Source: Reyranella sp. CPCC 100927
Lineage (GTDB): Bacteria; Pseudomonadota; Alphaproteobacteria; Reyranellales; Reyranellaceae
NCBI RefSeq assembly: GCF_007859315.1
Contig: NZ_VOHA01000002.1
Coordinates: forward strand, 558,001-622,000
Direction of reading: 5' to 3'
DNA: 64,000 bases
Positions 55,407 to 63,889 of this stretch are shown here, piece after piece. Under the pieces are notes generated by a model. It worked only from the letters and a program-made list of their open reading frames with translations, searched no databases and had not been told where the DNA came from. How positions within the stretch are numbered: position 1 is the stretch's first letter; each line of letters opens with the position of its first letter. The position numbers and the translations under genes were made by a program.

Positions 55407-57100
55407 TTCCTGCCTTCGATCAGACCGCGACAGACGACCTGAGCCTGGATCTCGGCGGCGCCCTCGAAGATGTTGAGGATGCGCGCGTCGCACAGCACGC
55501 GGCTGATGGGATATTCCTGCGCGTAGCCGTTGCCGCCGTGGATCTGCAGCGCGTTGTCGGCGTTGCTCCAGGCGACGCGCGCGGCCAGCAGCTTGGCCAT
55601 GCCGGCCTCGATATCGCAACGCCGGTCGCTGTCCTTCTCGCGTGCCGAGAAGTACGTGAGCTGGCGCGCGATCATGGTCTCGACCGCCATCCAGGCTACC
55701 TTCCCCGCCACGCGCGGGAAGGCGTAGATCGGCTTGCCGAACTGGAGGCGATCCTTGGCGTAACGCAGGCCCAGCTCCATGGCGCATTGCGCCACGCCGA
55801 CGGCGCGCGCCGCCGTCTGGATGCGCGCACTCTCGAACGTCGCCATCAGCTGCTTGAAGCCGTTGCCTTCCTGGCCGCCCAGCAGGTTCTCGGCCGGCAC
55901 CTCGAAGCCGTCGAAGCCCAGCTCGTATTCCTTCATGCCGCGGTAGCCCAGCACCTTGATCTCGCCGCCGGTCATGCCCTGGGCCGGGAACGGATTGTCC
56001 TCGCTGCCGCGCGGCTTCTCGGCCAGCAGCATCGAGAGTCCCTGGTACCCCGGCTTGTCCGGGTTGGTGCGCACCAGCAACGTCATGATGTCGGCACGCG
56101 CGGCGTGCGTGATCCAGGTCTTGTTGCCCTGCACCTTGTAGACGTCGCCGTCGCGGGTCGCGCGCGTGCGCAGGCTCGCCAGGTCCGAGCCGGTGTTGGG
56201 CTCGGTGAACACGGCCGTCGGCAGGATCGCGCCCTGCGCGATCTTGGCCAGGTACTTCTTCTTCTGCGCCTCGGTGCCGCCCGAGCGGATCAGTTCGCCC
56301 GCGATCTCCGAGCGCGTGCCCAGTGAGCCGACGCCGATGTAGCCGCGCGAAAGCTCTTCGGTCACGACGCACATCGCAAGCTTGCCCATGCCCGAACCAC
56401 CCCACTCCTCAGGGATGGTGAGGCCGAAGACGCCCATCTCGGCCATCTTCTCGACCACCGGCAGCGGGATCAGCTCGTCCTTGAGATGCCATTCGTGTGC
56501 GTGCGGCAGCACCTCGTCACCGACGAAGCGGCGGAACTGCTCGCGCACCATTTCCAGCGCGTCGTCGTCCAGGCCCAGCGCGCCGAAATCGCCGGTGTCG
56601 AGCGAGTCGGCCAACAGCGTCGCGATGCGCAGGCGCACCGCATTGCTGTTGCCGCGCGCCACCAGCTTCTGCACCGCCGGCGTGGCCAGCGCCTGCAGTT
56701 CGCCGTCCGTCATCCCCAGATCGCTGCCGCGCACGATCTCGACCTGGCTCATGGCGATACCGCCCGACAGCTGGCTGAGGTATTCGCCATAGGCCGCCTG
56801 CAGCAGCAGCGTCTCGAGTTCGCCCAGTTTGTTTGCCGTCGCCAGCGTCTCGGCCCAGCGGCGCATCTGCACCAGGCCAGCGACGTAGGTCGCGATCCAG
56901 GCATAGCCGTGAGCGGCGAACTGCTCGCGCTCCAACAGCTTGGCATCGACGCGCCCGGAAGGTGCAATGAGCCGACGCACTGCCGCTTTCGCGGCGGTAT
57001 CGAACACCAGCGCGGCGCGTTCGGCGTCAGCGCACAGGGCCAGCAGGTTGTCGAGGACGAGCGTCGAGGCAGTCGCGTCGCGCTTTTCAGCGAGGGACAT
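55403..57100 (-). CDS. mcd: (2S)-Methylsuccinyl-CoA dehydrogenase
   Basis: 565-residue flavoprotein of the acyl-CoA dehydrogenase family with an N-terminal extension of about 150 residues (LVLDNLLALCADAERAAL onward) found in Mcd of the ethylmalonyl-CoA pathway. Core: FGLTIPEEWGGSGM, TAVFTEPNTGSDLASLRTRA, GNKTWITHAARAD, GYRGMKEYELGFDGFEVP and NALQIHGGNGYAQEYPISRVLCDARILNIFEGAAEIQ. It converts methylsuccinyl-CoA to mesaconyl-CoA and donates electrons to ETF. The ATG at 57100 has GGAG upstream. It follows ccr by 73 bp with a 34-bp palindrome between them. Confidence 0.92.
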   Translation of the reverse strand: MSLAEKRDATASTLVLDNLLALCADAERAALVFDTAAKAAVRRLIAPSGRVDAKLLEREQFAAHGYAWIATYVAGLVQMRRWAETLATANKLGELETLLLQAAYGEYLSQLSGGIAMSQVEIVRGSDLGMTDGELQALATPAVQKLVARGNSNAVRLRIATLLADSLDTGDFGALGLDDDALEMVREQFRRFVGDEVLPHAHEWHLKDELIPLPVVEKMAEMGVFGLTIPEEWGGSGMGKLAMCVVTEELSRGYIGVGSLGTRSEIAGELIRSGGTEAQKKKYLAKIAQGAILPTAVFTEPNTGSDLASLRTRATRDGDVYKVQGNKTWITHAARADIMTLLVRTNPDKPGYQGLSMLLAEKPRGSEDNPFPAQGMTGGEIKVLGYRGMKEYELGFDGFEVPAENLLGGQEGNGFKQLMATFESARIQTAARAVGVAQCAMELGLRYAKDRLQFGKPIYAFPRVAGKVAWMAVETMIARQLTYFSAREKDSDRRCDIEAGMAKLLAARVAWSNADNALQIHGGNGYAQEYPISRVLCDARILNIFEGAAEIQAQVVCRGLIEGRN

Positions 57101-57131
57101 CACAGACTCCAGAGATGACGACAAGACACGC

Positions 57132-57165
57132 TCCATGGTGCGCACAGGTCTGTGCGCACCATGGA
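57132..57165. other. 34-bp near-perfect palindrome between ccr and mcd
   Basis: TCCATGGTGCGCACAG (57132-57147) and its exact complement CTGTGCGCACCATGGA (57150-57165) are separated by only GT. It begins 8 bp after the ccr stop and ends 31 bp before the mcd start. As RNA it would be a very stable stem; as DNA, a possible dimer-binding site. No U-tract follows. Confidence 0.75.
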
Positions 57166-57173
57166 AGCTGACT

Positions 57174-58463
57174 TCAGTCTTCCAGCGCGTCCTCGAGCGT
57201 CCGCAGGCCTGGCCGCTTGGCCGACACCAGAACGGCCATGTTTCCGGGCTTGTGCTGGTTCTTCCACATCTTGGTGTGGGCGCGCGGGATGTCCTCCCAG
57301 GCGAGCACCTCGGACATGCAGGGATCCAGCCGCCGCTCGATCACCAGCTGGTTGGCCTGGGCTGCCTGCAGCAGGTTGGCGAAGTGGCTGCCCTGGATGC
57401 GCTTCTGACGCATCCACACGAAGCGCGCGTCGAAGGTCAGATTGTAGCCGGTGGTGCCGGCGCAGAACACGACCATGCCGCCGCGCTTCACGATGAAGCA
57501 GGAGACCGGAAAGGTCTGCTCGCCCGGGTGCTCGAAGACGAAGTCGACGTCATTGCCCTTGCCGGTGACTTCCCAGATGGCGGCGCCGAACTTGCGCACC
57601 TTCTTCATGTACTCGGCGTAGCCCTTGGTGTCGTCGACATCGGGCAGCTGGCCCCAGCAATCGAAGTTGTTGCGCACGATGGCGCCCTTGGCGCCCAGGC
57701 TCATCACGAACTCGCGCTTGCTCTCGTCGCTGATGACGCCGATGGCATTGGCGCCCGAGACAGCGATCAGCTGGATCGCCATCGAGCCGAGGCCCCCGGC
57801 GGCGCCCCACACCAGCACGTTCTGGCCCGGCCGCAGGATGTGCGGGCGATGGCCGAACAGCATGCGGTACGCCGTGGCGAGCGTCAGCGTGTAGCAGGCG
57901 CTCTCTTCCCAGGTCAGATGCTGCGGCCGTTTCATCAGCTGGCGCGCCTGTACGCGGCAGAACTGGGCGAAGGAGCCGTCCGGTGTCTCGTAGCCCCAGA
58001 TGCGCTGCGAGGGCGAGAACATCGGATCGCCGCCGTTGCACTCCTCGTCGTCGCCATCGTCCTGGTTGCAGTGCACGACGACTTCGTCGCCCACCTTCCA
58101 GCGCTTCACCTTGGAACCGACGGCCCAGACGATGCCGGCGGCATCGGAGCCGGCGACATGGAACGGCGCCTTATGGATATCGAACGGCGATACCGGCACG
58201 CCCAGGCCGGCCCAGATGCCGTTGTAGTTCACGCCGGCGGCCATCACGAGGACCAGCACCTCGTCGTCGCCGATGGCATGCGTCGGGACGACCTCGAGCT
58301 GCATCGCATCCTCGGGTGGTCCGTGGCGGTCACGCCGGATCGCCCAGGCGTACATATTCTTCGGCACGTGGCCGAGCGGCGGAATCTCGCCGACCTCGTA
58401 CAGATCCTTCTTCGGCTGTCCAGCCGTCGGATGCGAGGAAACAACAGCCAGCGCTGCGGTCAT
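57174..58463 (-). CDS. ccr: Crotonyl-CoA carboxylase/reductase
   Basis: 429-residue MDR-family enzyme that reductively carboxylates crotonyl-CoA to ethylmalonyl-CoA with NADPH, the key step of the ethylmalonyl-CoA pathway. Seen are KDLYEVGEIPPLGHVPKNMYAW, GRPPEDAMQ-like RHGPPEDAMQLEVV, VNYNGIWAGLG, RIWGYETPDGSFAQFCRVQ, the NADPH loop VWGAAGGLGSMAIQL, and RIQGSHFANLLQA. The Asn (VNYN), Glu (GYET) and His (GSHF) expected for CO2 binding are present. The ATG at 58463 follows AAGGGG. First gene before mcd. Confidence 0.96.
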   Translation of the reverse strand: MTAALAVVSSHPTAGQPKKDLYEVGEIPPLGHVPKNMYAWAIRRDRHGPPEDAMQLEVVPTHAIGDDEVLVLVMAAGVNYNGIWAGLGVPVSPFDIHKAPFHVAGSDAAGIVWAVGSKVKRWKVGDEVVVHCNQDDGDDEECNGGDPMFSPSQRIWGYETPDGSFAQFCRVQARQLMKRPQHLTWEESACYTLTLATAYRMLFGHRPHILRPGQNVLVWGAAGGLGSMAIQLIAVSGANAIGVISDESKREFVMSLGAKGAIVRNNFDCWGQLPDVDDTKGYAEYMKKVRKFGAAIWEVTGKGNDVDFVFEHPGEQTFPVSCFIVKRGGMVVFCAGTTGYNLTFDARFVWMRQKRIQGSHFANLLQAAQANQLVIERRLDPCMSEVLAWEDIPRAHTKMWKNQHKPGNMAVLVSAKRPGLRTLEDALED

Positions 58464-58824
58464 TTGCGGCCCCTTGCGAACAACGTTCACGATGAACGCC
58501 ATCCCCTGACACAATGTTTCTTGAGCTGAACGGTTTCCCGATCACGGGAAGTTAGCGGGCGCAGCGTAATGGTGCATCGCACAATGTCAATTTCTATTAG
58601 ATCGCACCCTCAAAAAGGATAGAAAATTGCCACACGGCGGAAATAGCGCGGTTTCAGAGGGGTAAATAGTGCAGTGCCGCACGTGAGCGAGACCCCGGAT
58701 CAGCTGACCGACCATTCCCAAGGTGCCTAATTCCAACGCACTAGCGTCCGGCGCTGGCGTGGCTCGCCAGTATCAACGGCGAACAATCGAGCCCAAACGC
58801 CACGGGAACAGCCTCCAGCATTAA

Positions 58825-58839
58825 GCTATTTCAAATAGC
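58825..58839. promoter_or_regulatory. Palindromic operator, distal copy
   Basis: GCTATTTCAAATAGC, perfect 7-bp arms around a single C. It matches the inner part of the palindrome at 58931-58951 (GCTA-TTCAA-TAGC), with centres 109 bp apart, so both may bind the same dimer and allow looping. Confidence 0.55.
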
Positions 58840-58901
58840 CGTCCTCTCTCGCCGTTTGCCCCCGGCCAATCCGCAATTTGTCAGTGGTCCACAATCATCT
58901 G

Positions 58902-58931
58902 TTGACATCGGACGTGAATCGCGTGTGCTAT
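58902..58931 (+). promoter_or_regulatory. Sigma-70-like promoter of hypothetical-MFS-Rieske unit
   Basis: Perfect TTGACA at 58902-58907, 18-bp spacer, TGCTAT at 58926-58931. The predicted start near 58938 falls inside the 21-bp palindrome, the classical layout for repression. Confidence 0.5.
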
Positions 58932-58951
58932 TGGCTAATTCAATTAGCCAA
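58931..58951. promoter_or_regulatory. 21-bp palindromic operator, proximal copy
   Basis: Arms TTGGCTAATT and AATTAGCCAA are perfect 10-bp complements around a central C. Overlaps the predicted transcription start of the downstream unit. The form suits a TetR- or GntR-type repressor; the TetR gene at 62058-62711 is the nearest candidate. Confidence 0.65.
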
Positions 58952-59014
58952 ACGTTTTGTGCATCCAGGGAGGTTGGGTTGGTTGCATCGTGTTTGTCCG
59001 CTGTGGATGAAACG

Positions 59015-59692
59015 GTGAGCACCGCTTTTTCGGGGGCGTGGCAGCGCTGCGGATTGGCGCTCGATGATGCGCCGCCCGCCGAGGACAGTTGCGTGGTCTG
59101 GCTGCAGGCCGGTCCTTTCTTCGCCGATCTGCGCACGCCCCTGGCCGGCGGGTCGGCTGTCGCCACCGCTTTTTCGGGCCGAACGACCTGGGCGGCGCCG
59201 GTCGTGACCTTTCACCGCGACGTCGATCTTGCCATCCCACCCCGCACGGACAGCGGGCGCCTTCGGTTCGCCGGCGACCGGTTGATCGAGGACGGCACGG
59301 TCGCATGGGAAGGACGGACCGTCCGTTACACCGAGTACTGGGCGCGCGCTGGCCGCCCGCCGGCGCGACGGTTGGTCCTGGAGGCATTGCCCGGACAGCG
59401 CTCATCGAGGGTCGGCCGCCGTCGCTACGTCGAGGTCGACGGCCAGGCGCTGCTGATCGTCGACGACCGCGCCACGGATGGACGTTTCATCGCGGCGCAT
59501 TTCGTCAACGACGACGGACACTGGCGCTGCACCCGCTGCCTCGACGGCGAGGCGCCGGCCACACCACCCTTCGGCGACGTCACGGCATCCTCTGTCCTTT
59601 CCTTCCCGCAGCCGCCGCCGTGGTCCGACACATCGTGGCACGTGCGGTGGCTCGATCTCCCGTCCCCGGCGGAAGGAGCGGGTCATGCCTGA
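59015..59692 (+). CDS. Conserved hypothetical protein
   Basis: 225 residues, no signal peptide, rich in beta-strand. Recognisable blocks are FSGAWQRCGLALDD, CVVWLQAGPFFADLRTP, AFSGRTTWAAPVVTFHRDVDL, RLIEDGTV and VRYTEYWAR. This pattern recurs in uncharacterised actinobacterial and proteobacterial proteins with a lipocalin-like appearance. The GTG at 59015 (GGA eight bases upstream) is chosen; GTG at 59003 is possible. Overlaps the MFS start by 8 bp, so it is the first gene of the unit. Role unknown, perhaps binding the unit's substrate. Confidence 0.65.
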   Translation: MSTAFSGAWQRCGLALDDAPPAEDSCVVWLQAGPFFADLRTPLAGGSAVATAFSGRTTWAAPVVTFHRDVDLAIPPRTDSGRLRFAGDRLIEDGTVAWEGRTVRYTEYWARAGRPPARRLVLEALPGQRSSRVGRRRYVEVDGQALLIVDDRATDGRFIAAHFVNDDGHWRCTRCLDGEAPATPPFGDVTASSVLSFPQPPPWSDTSWHVRWLDLPSPAEGAGHA

Positions 59693-60860
59693 GCAGTCAG
59701 CCTCGAGTTCTCAAATCACGCTCGCCACCGGCGTCTTCGGCGTGAACTTCATCGCCATGGCCATGGTGAACGCCCTGCCGTTCCTCACCGGCGCCAACAT
59801 CGATCAGCGCGGCCTCTCCACCGTGCAGGCGGGTGCCGTGAACAGCGTCGAGCTGTTGTGCTGCGCCGTTCTTGCCATCGCCCTGGCAAGACCTTCCCTT
59901 GCGTTGCGGTCACGGCCGCTTGGCTGGGCGGCCTGCGGCCTGTTCATCGCCGGCAACCTGATGGCGATCAGCGCCGACCTCATCGTGCTGTTCGCGGCCC
60001 GTGCCGTCGCCGGACTGGGCGAAGGCCTTGCCGTCAGCGCCAGCGCGCGCGCCATGGCGCACGCCCGTTCACCCGCCAAGGTCGGTGGCTACGTCGCCAC
60101 CGTCGTGGCCCTGGTCGGCGGCGGCCAGGCACTGTTGATCGAGGCCATCGTGGCGCGCCATGGCTATGCCGGCGGCTATCTCGGCCTGGCGGCAATCGGC
60201 CTGGCCTGCGGTGTCATCGCCAGCGCGCTGCCGCACAGGGCGATCACGCTCGATGCGCCCGCGCGGAGCGCCGGTGCCGCTGGCCTGCGCTGGCGCGCGG
60301 CGCTGCCGGTTCTGGTCGCCGCCTGCACGGTACTGTTCGGCGCCGGCATGGTCTGGAGTTTCGCCGAGCGTCTTGGGCTGGCGACCGGCCTGTCATCGGC
60401 CGATGTCGCGCGCACCATCAGCCTGACCGCCTTGCTGTGCATCGGTGGCGGCGTGGCCGCCGTGGCAACCGCGCGGTTCGGTCGCGACTTCCTGATGGCC
60501 GGCATCGGGGCGGCCGTGTTCGGCTTGTCCGTCGCGGCCTTCGCACTCGCCACGACGCCGTTCGCCTACGTGGCGTCGCTTTCGGTCCTGTCTTTCGCCT
60601 ATCTGTATGTCGGGCCGTTCATCACGGCGATTGCGCTGCGCATCGATCCCAGCGGTGGCTTGCTGAGCGCGGCCCGGGGCGGCCAGTTGTTGACCAGCGC
60701 CGCCGCGCCCACGGTCGGCGGGCTGTTCCTGGCCTATGGCTCCGTCGAGGCGGTGGCGCTGCTGGCCACGGCGACCTCGGCCGTGGCGGTCGCGGCGATC
60801 GTCGACGCCCATCGCCAGATCCATCGGCCCATCGCGCGGTCCGCACCTGCCCTGCCCTGA
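59685..60860 (+). CDS. MFS transporter
   Basis: 391 residues with about twelve hydrophobic helices. It resembles the YbjJ/AraJ-like MFS group: GVNFIAMAMVNALPFLTG, the loop after helix 2 is weakly conserved (ARPSLALRSRPLGW), FAARAVAGLGEGLAVSASARAMAHA and SFAYLYVGPFITAIALRIDPSGG. The ATG at 59685 has GGAAGGAG upstream and overlaps the preceding stop. With the Rieske gene 18 bp on, it probably imports the oxygenase substrate. Confidence 0.85.
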   Translation: MPEQSASSSQITLATGVFGVNFIAMAMVNALPFLTGANIDQRGLSTVQAGAVNSVELLCCAVLAIALARPSLALRSRPLGWAACGLFIAGNLMAISADLIVLFAARAVAGLGEGLAVSASARAMAHARSPAKVGGYVATVVALVGGGQALLIEAIVARHGYAGGYLGLAAIGLACGVIASALPHRAITLDAPARSAGAAGLRWRAALPVLVAACTVLFGAGMVWSFAERLGLATGLSSADVARTISLTALLCIGGGVAAVATARFGRDFLMAGIGAAVFGLSVAAFALATTPFAYVASLSVLSFAYLYVGPFITAIALRIDPSGGLLSAARGGQLLTSAAAPTVGGLFLAYGSVEAVALLATATSAVAVAAIVDAHRQIHRPIARSAPALP

Positions 60861-60878
60861 TCCTGCCTGGAGTGGTTC

Positions 60879-62054
60879 ATGTCACACACCCCCACGACAG
60901 CACGCCTCGCGCCTGTGCTGGAACAGCTGCGCGCCGTCGTTGCGCGCCCGACCTCAGAGGCCGTGGCGCTGCCGCCAGCGTGCTACACCGACTCTGACTT
61001 CTACACCCTGGAATGCGAGCGGCTGTTTGCCCGCGAATGGCTGTGCCTGGGGCGCAGCGCCGACATGGCAGCGCCGGGCGACTACCTGACGTTGGATATT
61101 CCGGGCTTGGCATCGATCATGACGGTGCGGCAGCGCGACGGCTCGATCAAGGCGCTCAGCCGGGTCTGCCGCCATCGCGCCGCGCTGCTGGGTGAAACCG
61201 GCGGCGGCAGCGCCAAGCTTTTCGTCTGCCCGTATCACAACTGGGTCTACGATCTGGACGGCACGCTGCGCGGCGCACCGGCGATGCTCAAGAACCCGGC
61301 CTTCGTCCGCAAGGACTGCACCTTGCCCGCCTATCGCTGCGAGACCTGGGAAGGTTTCGTGTTCGTCAACCTCGATCCCAACGCGCCGCCGCTGGCGCCA
61401 CGGCTCGCCGACATTTCACGCCGGGCCGCCCGCTATGGCCTCGCCGAGATGAAGACCGCCTTCATCGTGGAGGATACCTGGGACACCAACTGGAAGGTGC
61501 CGTTCGAGAACGGCACCGAGACCTATCATCACATCGGCGTCCACAAGGAGACGCTCGAGCCGTTCTTCCCCGGGCTCGGCACCGTGTGCGAGCCCGGTGG
61601 ACCCGGCTACAACCTGCATGTCGTGCCGACCGCCAAGGACTTCCGTTTCTCGGACGTGCCGCTCGACCGGCCCGGCACCTCGACTCTCAATCCCGACCTG
61701 GGCGCCGATGAAATGGCGGGCTTCCTGATCGTCGGCATCTATCCGACATTGGCGATCGTCTTTGCCGGCGCCCATACCGTGTGGTTCACGTTCAATCCTC
61801 TGGGGGCCGAGCGCACGCACGTGCGGGTGGGACGCATCAGTCCGGCGACTTACCTGCAATTGCCCGACATCGATGAGCGCCTGAAAGAGGACCGCGTCCG
61901 CCTGGAAGAGATCATCCGCGAGGACCGGGCTTCCTGTTCCGGCGTCCAACGCGGCTTGCACATGCGCGACGCCGTCGCCGGACCGCTGTCGCACCTGGAG
62001 CTGACGGTCGCCGAATTCGGCCGCTACCTGGCGCGGCAGGTGCTCGATGATTGA
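60879..62054 (+). CDS. Rieske non-heme iron oxygenase alpha subunit
   Basis: 391 residues. The Rieske [2Fe-2S] ligands are Cys97/His99 (CRHRAALLG) and Cys117/His120 (CPYHNWVYDLDG). The mononuclear iron site is ENGTETYHHIGVH (about residues 210-222), with His217 and His222; the residue bridging the two centres is Glu214 rather than Asp, as in the carnitine and choline oxygenase branch. The C-terminal ligand Asp is not assigned. No reductase or beta subunit is adjacent, so the electron donor is encoded elsewhere. Substrate unknown, possibly a quaternary amine or aromatic acid. Confidence 0.9.
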   Translation: MSHTPTTARLAPVLEQLRAVVARPTSEAVALPPACYTDSDFYTLECERLFAREWLCLGRSADMAAPGDYLTLDIPGLASIMTVRQRDGSIKALSRVCRHRAALLGETGGGSAKLFVCPYHNWVYDLDGTLRGAPAMLKNPAFVRKDCTLPAYRCETWEGFVFVNLDPNAPPLAPRLADISRRAARYGLAEMKTAFIVEDTWDTNWKVPFENGTETYHHIGVHKETLEPFFPGLGTVCEPGGPGYNLHVVPTAKDFRFSDVPLDRPGTSTLNPDLGADEMAGFLIVGIYPTLAIVFAGAHTVWFTFNPLGAERTHVRVGRISPATYLQLPDIDERLKEDRVRLEEIIREDRASCSGVQRGLHMRDAVAGPLSHLELTVAEFGRYLARQVLDD

Positions 62055-62057
62055 TAG

Positions 62058-62711
62058 TCAGCTGCGGGCCGGCTCCAGCAGCCGCAATGCCGTCGCCGCC
62101 ATGTCGGCCTGCAGGGCATCGAGCTGCGCCGCGGTGCGCACCGGCGGCTGTGGGGTATAGGGCCAGACCAGCGCCGACAGCACCGCGCCATAGATCATGG
62201 CGGTGAAGACGCCGGTGTCCATGGCGCGAAAGAGACCCAGCGCGACACCTTTCTGCAGAATGCGCTCAAGCTTGTCGTGCACGGCCTTGATCGGTGCCAC
62301 CTTGTAGGTTTCCTGGGCCGGGCCGAGCGCGGCAACGATCGCTTCATAGCCGCCCGGTGTCGCCAGATCGCGCAGCAGCATGTAGGCGTAGGCTGGACGA
62401 GTCGCGAAGAACCAGACGACGCCCCGCGCCCATTGCTCCACGGCAGGCACCGGTTCCAGGTCGACGTCGGGCAGCAGAAAGCGCGCGATGTCCTCGACCA
62501 TCTGCCGGGCAAGTGTGCCGATGATCGCATCGCGGCTGGCGAAGTGCTTGTAGACCGACGGCGGCTGGATGCCGACGGCATCCGCAACGTCCTTGATGCG
62601 CAGCTCTTCAACGCCGCCGCGCGCGATCAGGCGCATCGCCTCGGCCAGGATCAACTCGCGCGTACTGGCCGGGTCTTCTTGGCGCAGGCGGCGACGGCTC
62701 GGCGCGGTCAA
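62058..62711 (-). CDS. TetR-family transcriptional regulator
   Basis: 217 residues. The helix-turn-helix lies at residues 20-65 (ILAEAMRLIARGGVEELRIKDVADAVGIQPPSVYKHFASRDAIIGTL); the C-terminal ligand domain resembles TetR_C_33 (WARGVVWFFATRPAYAYMLLRDL). The start is TTG at 62711 behind AGAGG; no nearer ATG gives a full DNA-binding domain. It converges on the Rieske gene with 3 bp between stops, so it is the likely repressor of the palindromes at 58825-58951. Confidence 0.9.
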   Translation of the reverse strand: MTAPSRRRLRQEDPASTRELILAEAMRLIARGGVEELRIKDVADAVGIQPPSVYKHFASRDAIIGTLARQMVEDIARFLLPDVDLEPVPAVEQWARGVVWFFATRPAYAYMLLRDLATPGGYEAIVAALGPAQETYKVAPIKAVHDKLERILQKGVALGLFRAMDTGVFTAMIYGAVLSALVWPYTPQPPVRTAAQLDALQADMAATALRLLEPARS

Positions 62712-62739
62712 CGATGCCTCTGCAACAGCGCGGCCAGCA

Positions 62740-63888
62740 TCAGCGACGGCAAACCGCCCGCAGCGCCTGCCATTCGCTGGCGCTCATGGCCGGCGCGCCG
62801 GTCGTTGGCCGCTTGGTGGCTTCCAGCCGCTCGCGCGTCGGCGGATGGGTCGACAAAATGCCGGCTTCCTCGGCCGCATCGCGCGGCGCCTTGGTCGCGG
62901 TATCGCCCTTGGGCTTGCCCTTGTCGCCCGGCGTCGGCTTGTTCTGCATGTCGAGCAGCTTGCCGAAGAATGTCGACAGGCCATCGGCGCGCATACCCAG
63001 CCGGTCCATCAGCTCCAGCGCCGTGGCGTCGGCTTCGCGCTCGGCATCCCGGCTGTGGCGCAGCGCCAGCAACACGCCGCCGGCGCCGCCCAGGGTCGCG
63101 ACATCGGACGAGTAGCCGCCGGTCACCAGCTTCAGCATCATGTCGAAGCCGTAGGCCCGCAGCAGACCCTTCATGGAGTGGAAGTGCACGACGTGCCCGA
63201 CCTCATGGGCGATGACGCCCGCGACTTCCTCGGGTCCGCTCGCCTTGTCGATCAGGCCGGAAAACACGATCAGCCGGCCGCCCGGTACGGCGAATGCGTT
63301 CACGATCGGGTTCTGCACCACGGTCACGTCGATGCGCCGCCCGTACGTCGATACCTGCTGCAGGCGATCGATCAGCTTTTGCAAAGCCTCCTGGCCTTCG
63401 GCGCTGGTGCACTTGCGCATGTCATCGGTCATCGCGCTCACGACCGAATCGCCCAGTGAGCGCTGCCAGGCATGGGGCACGAAGGGAGCCACGACGTTGG
63501 GCAGCTTCTCGGCGGCAAACGCCATCAGGCCCACCGTCAGCGCCAGCGCGCCGGCGACACCGCCCAGCGCCGGCGCGATGCGAGGCCGCCGGTTGGCGGC
63601 TTGCTTGAGGTTTCCGCCCAGCTCGGCCAGCGATTGACGCAGCGCATCGTCCTCGATCGCCAGCCGGGTACCGGGCTGGCGCGCGCACACCAGCAGCGCA
63701 TGCGGTTCGTGCTCGGCGTCCGACGCCACCTCGATCTCGGCCGTCGGCCAGCGCACGACGACCTGCCCGGCGGCGGTCGCAGCCACCAGTTCAGCCGGCG
63801 TTGCCTTGATCGTGACGGGATGCGCGACCGGATGCACGCCGTCGTAGAAGCGGGCGTGCATGGAAAGTGCGATGGCGGACTGGGTCAT
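62740..63888 (-). CDS. M48-family membrane metallopeptidase
   Basis: 382 residues. A cytoplasmic N-terminal part is followed by a transmembrane helix at about residues 125-145 (ALGGVAGALALTVGLMAFAA). The catalytic domain has VIAHEVGHVVHFHS (HExxH, near residue 240) and the third ligand in RDAEREADATALELM. HPPTRERLEATK is the usual M48 C-terminal block. This YcaL/BepA-like protease type handles misfolded envelope proteins. It starts 1 bp after the upstream DUF898 stop and precedes the TetR gene by 28 bp. Confidence 0.92.
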   Translation of the reverse strand: MTQSAIALSMHARFYDGVHPVAHPVTIKATPAELVAATAAGQVVVRWPTAEIEVASDAEHEPHALLVCARQPGTRLAIEDDALRQSLAELGGNLKQAANRRPRIAPALGGVAGALALTVGLMAFAAEKLPNVVAPFVPHAWQRSLGDSVVSAMTDDMRKCTSAEGQEALQKLIDRLQQVSTYGRRIDVTVVQNPIVNAFAVPGGRLIVFSGLIDKASGPEEVAGVIAHEVGHVVHFHSMKGLLRAYGFDMMLKLVTGGYSSDVATLGGAGGVLLALRHSRDAEREADATALELMDRLGMRADGLSTFFGKLLDMQNKPTPGDKGKPKGDTATKAPRDAAEEAGILSTHPPTRERLEATKRPTTGAPAMSASEWQALRAVCRR

Positions 63889-63889
63889 G

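Larger units (their letters stand above)
58464..59014. other. Gene-free 551-bp regulatory stretch
   Basis: No credible gene. It is AT-richer than the surroundings and divides the ccr operon (minus) from the hypothetical-MFS-Rieske unit (plus). It holds the ccr leader with GTGCATCGCAC at 58572-58582, a palindrome at 58825-58839, a promoter at 58902-58931 and a 21-bp palindrome at 58931-58951. Confidence 0.7.
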
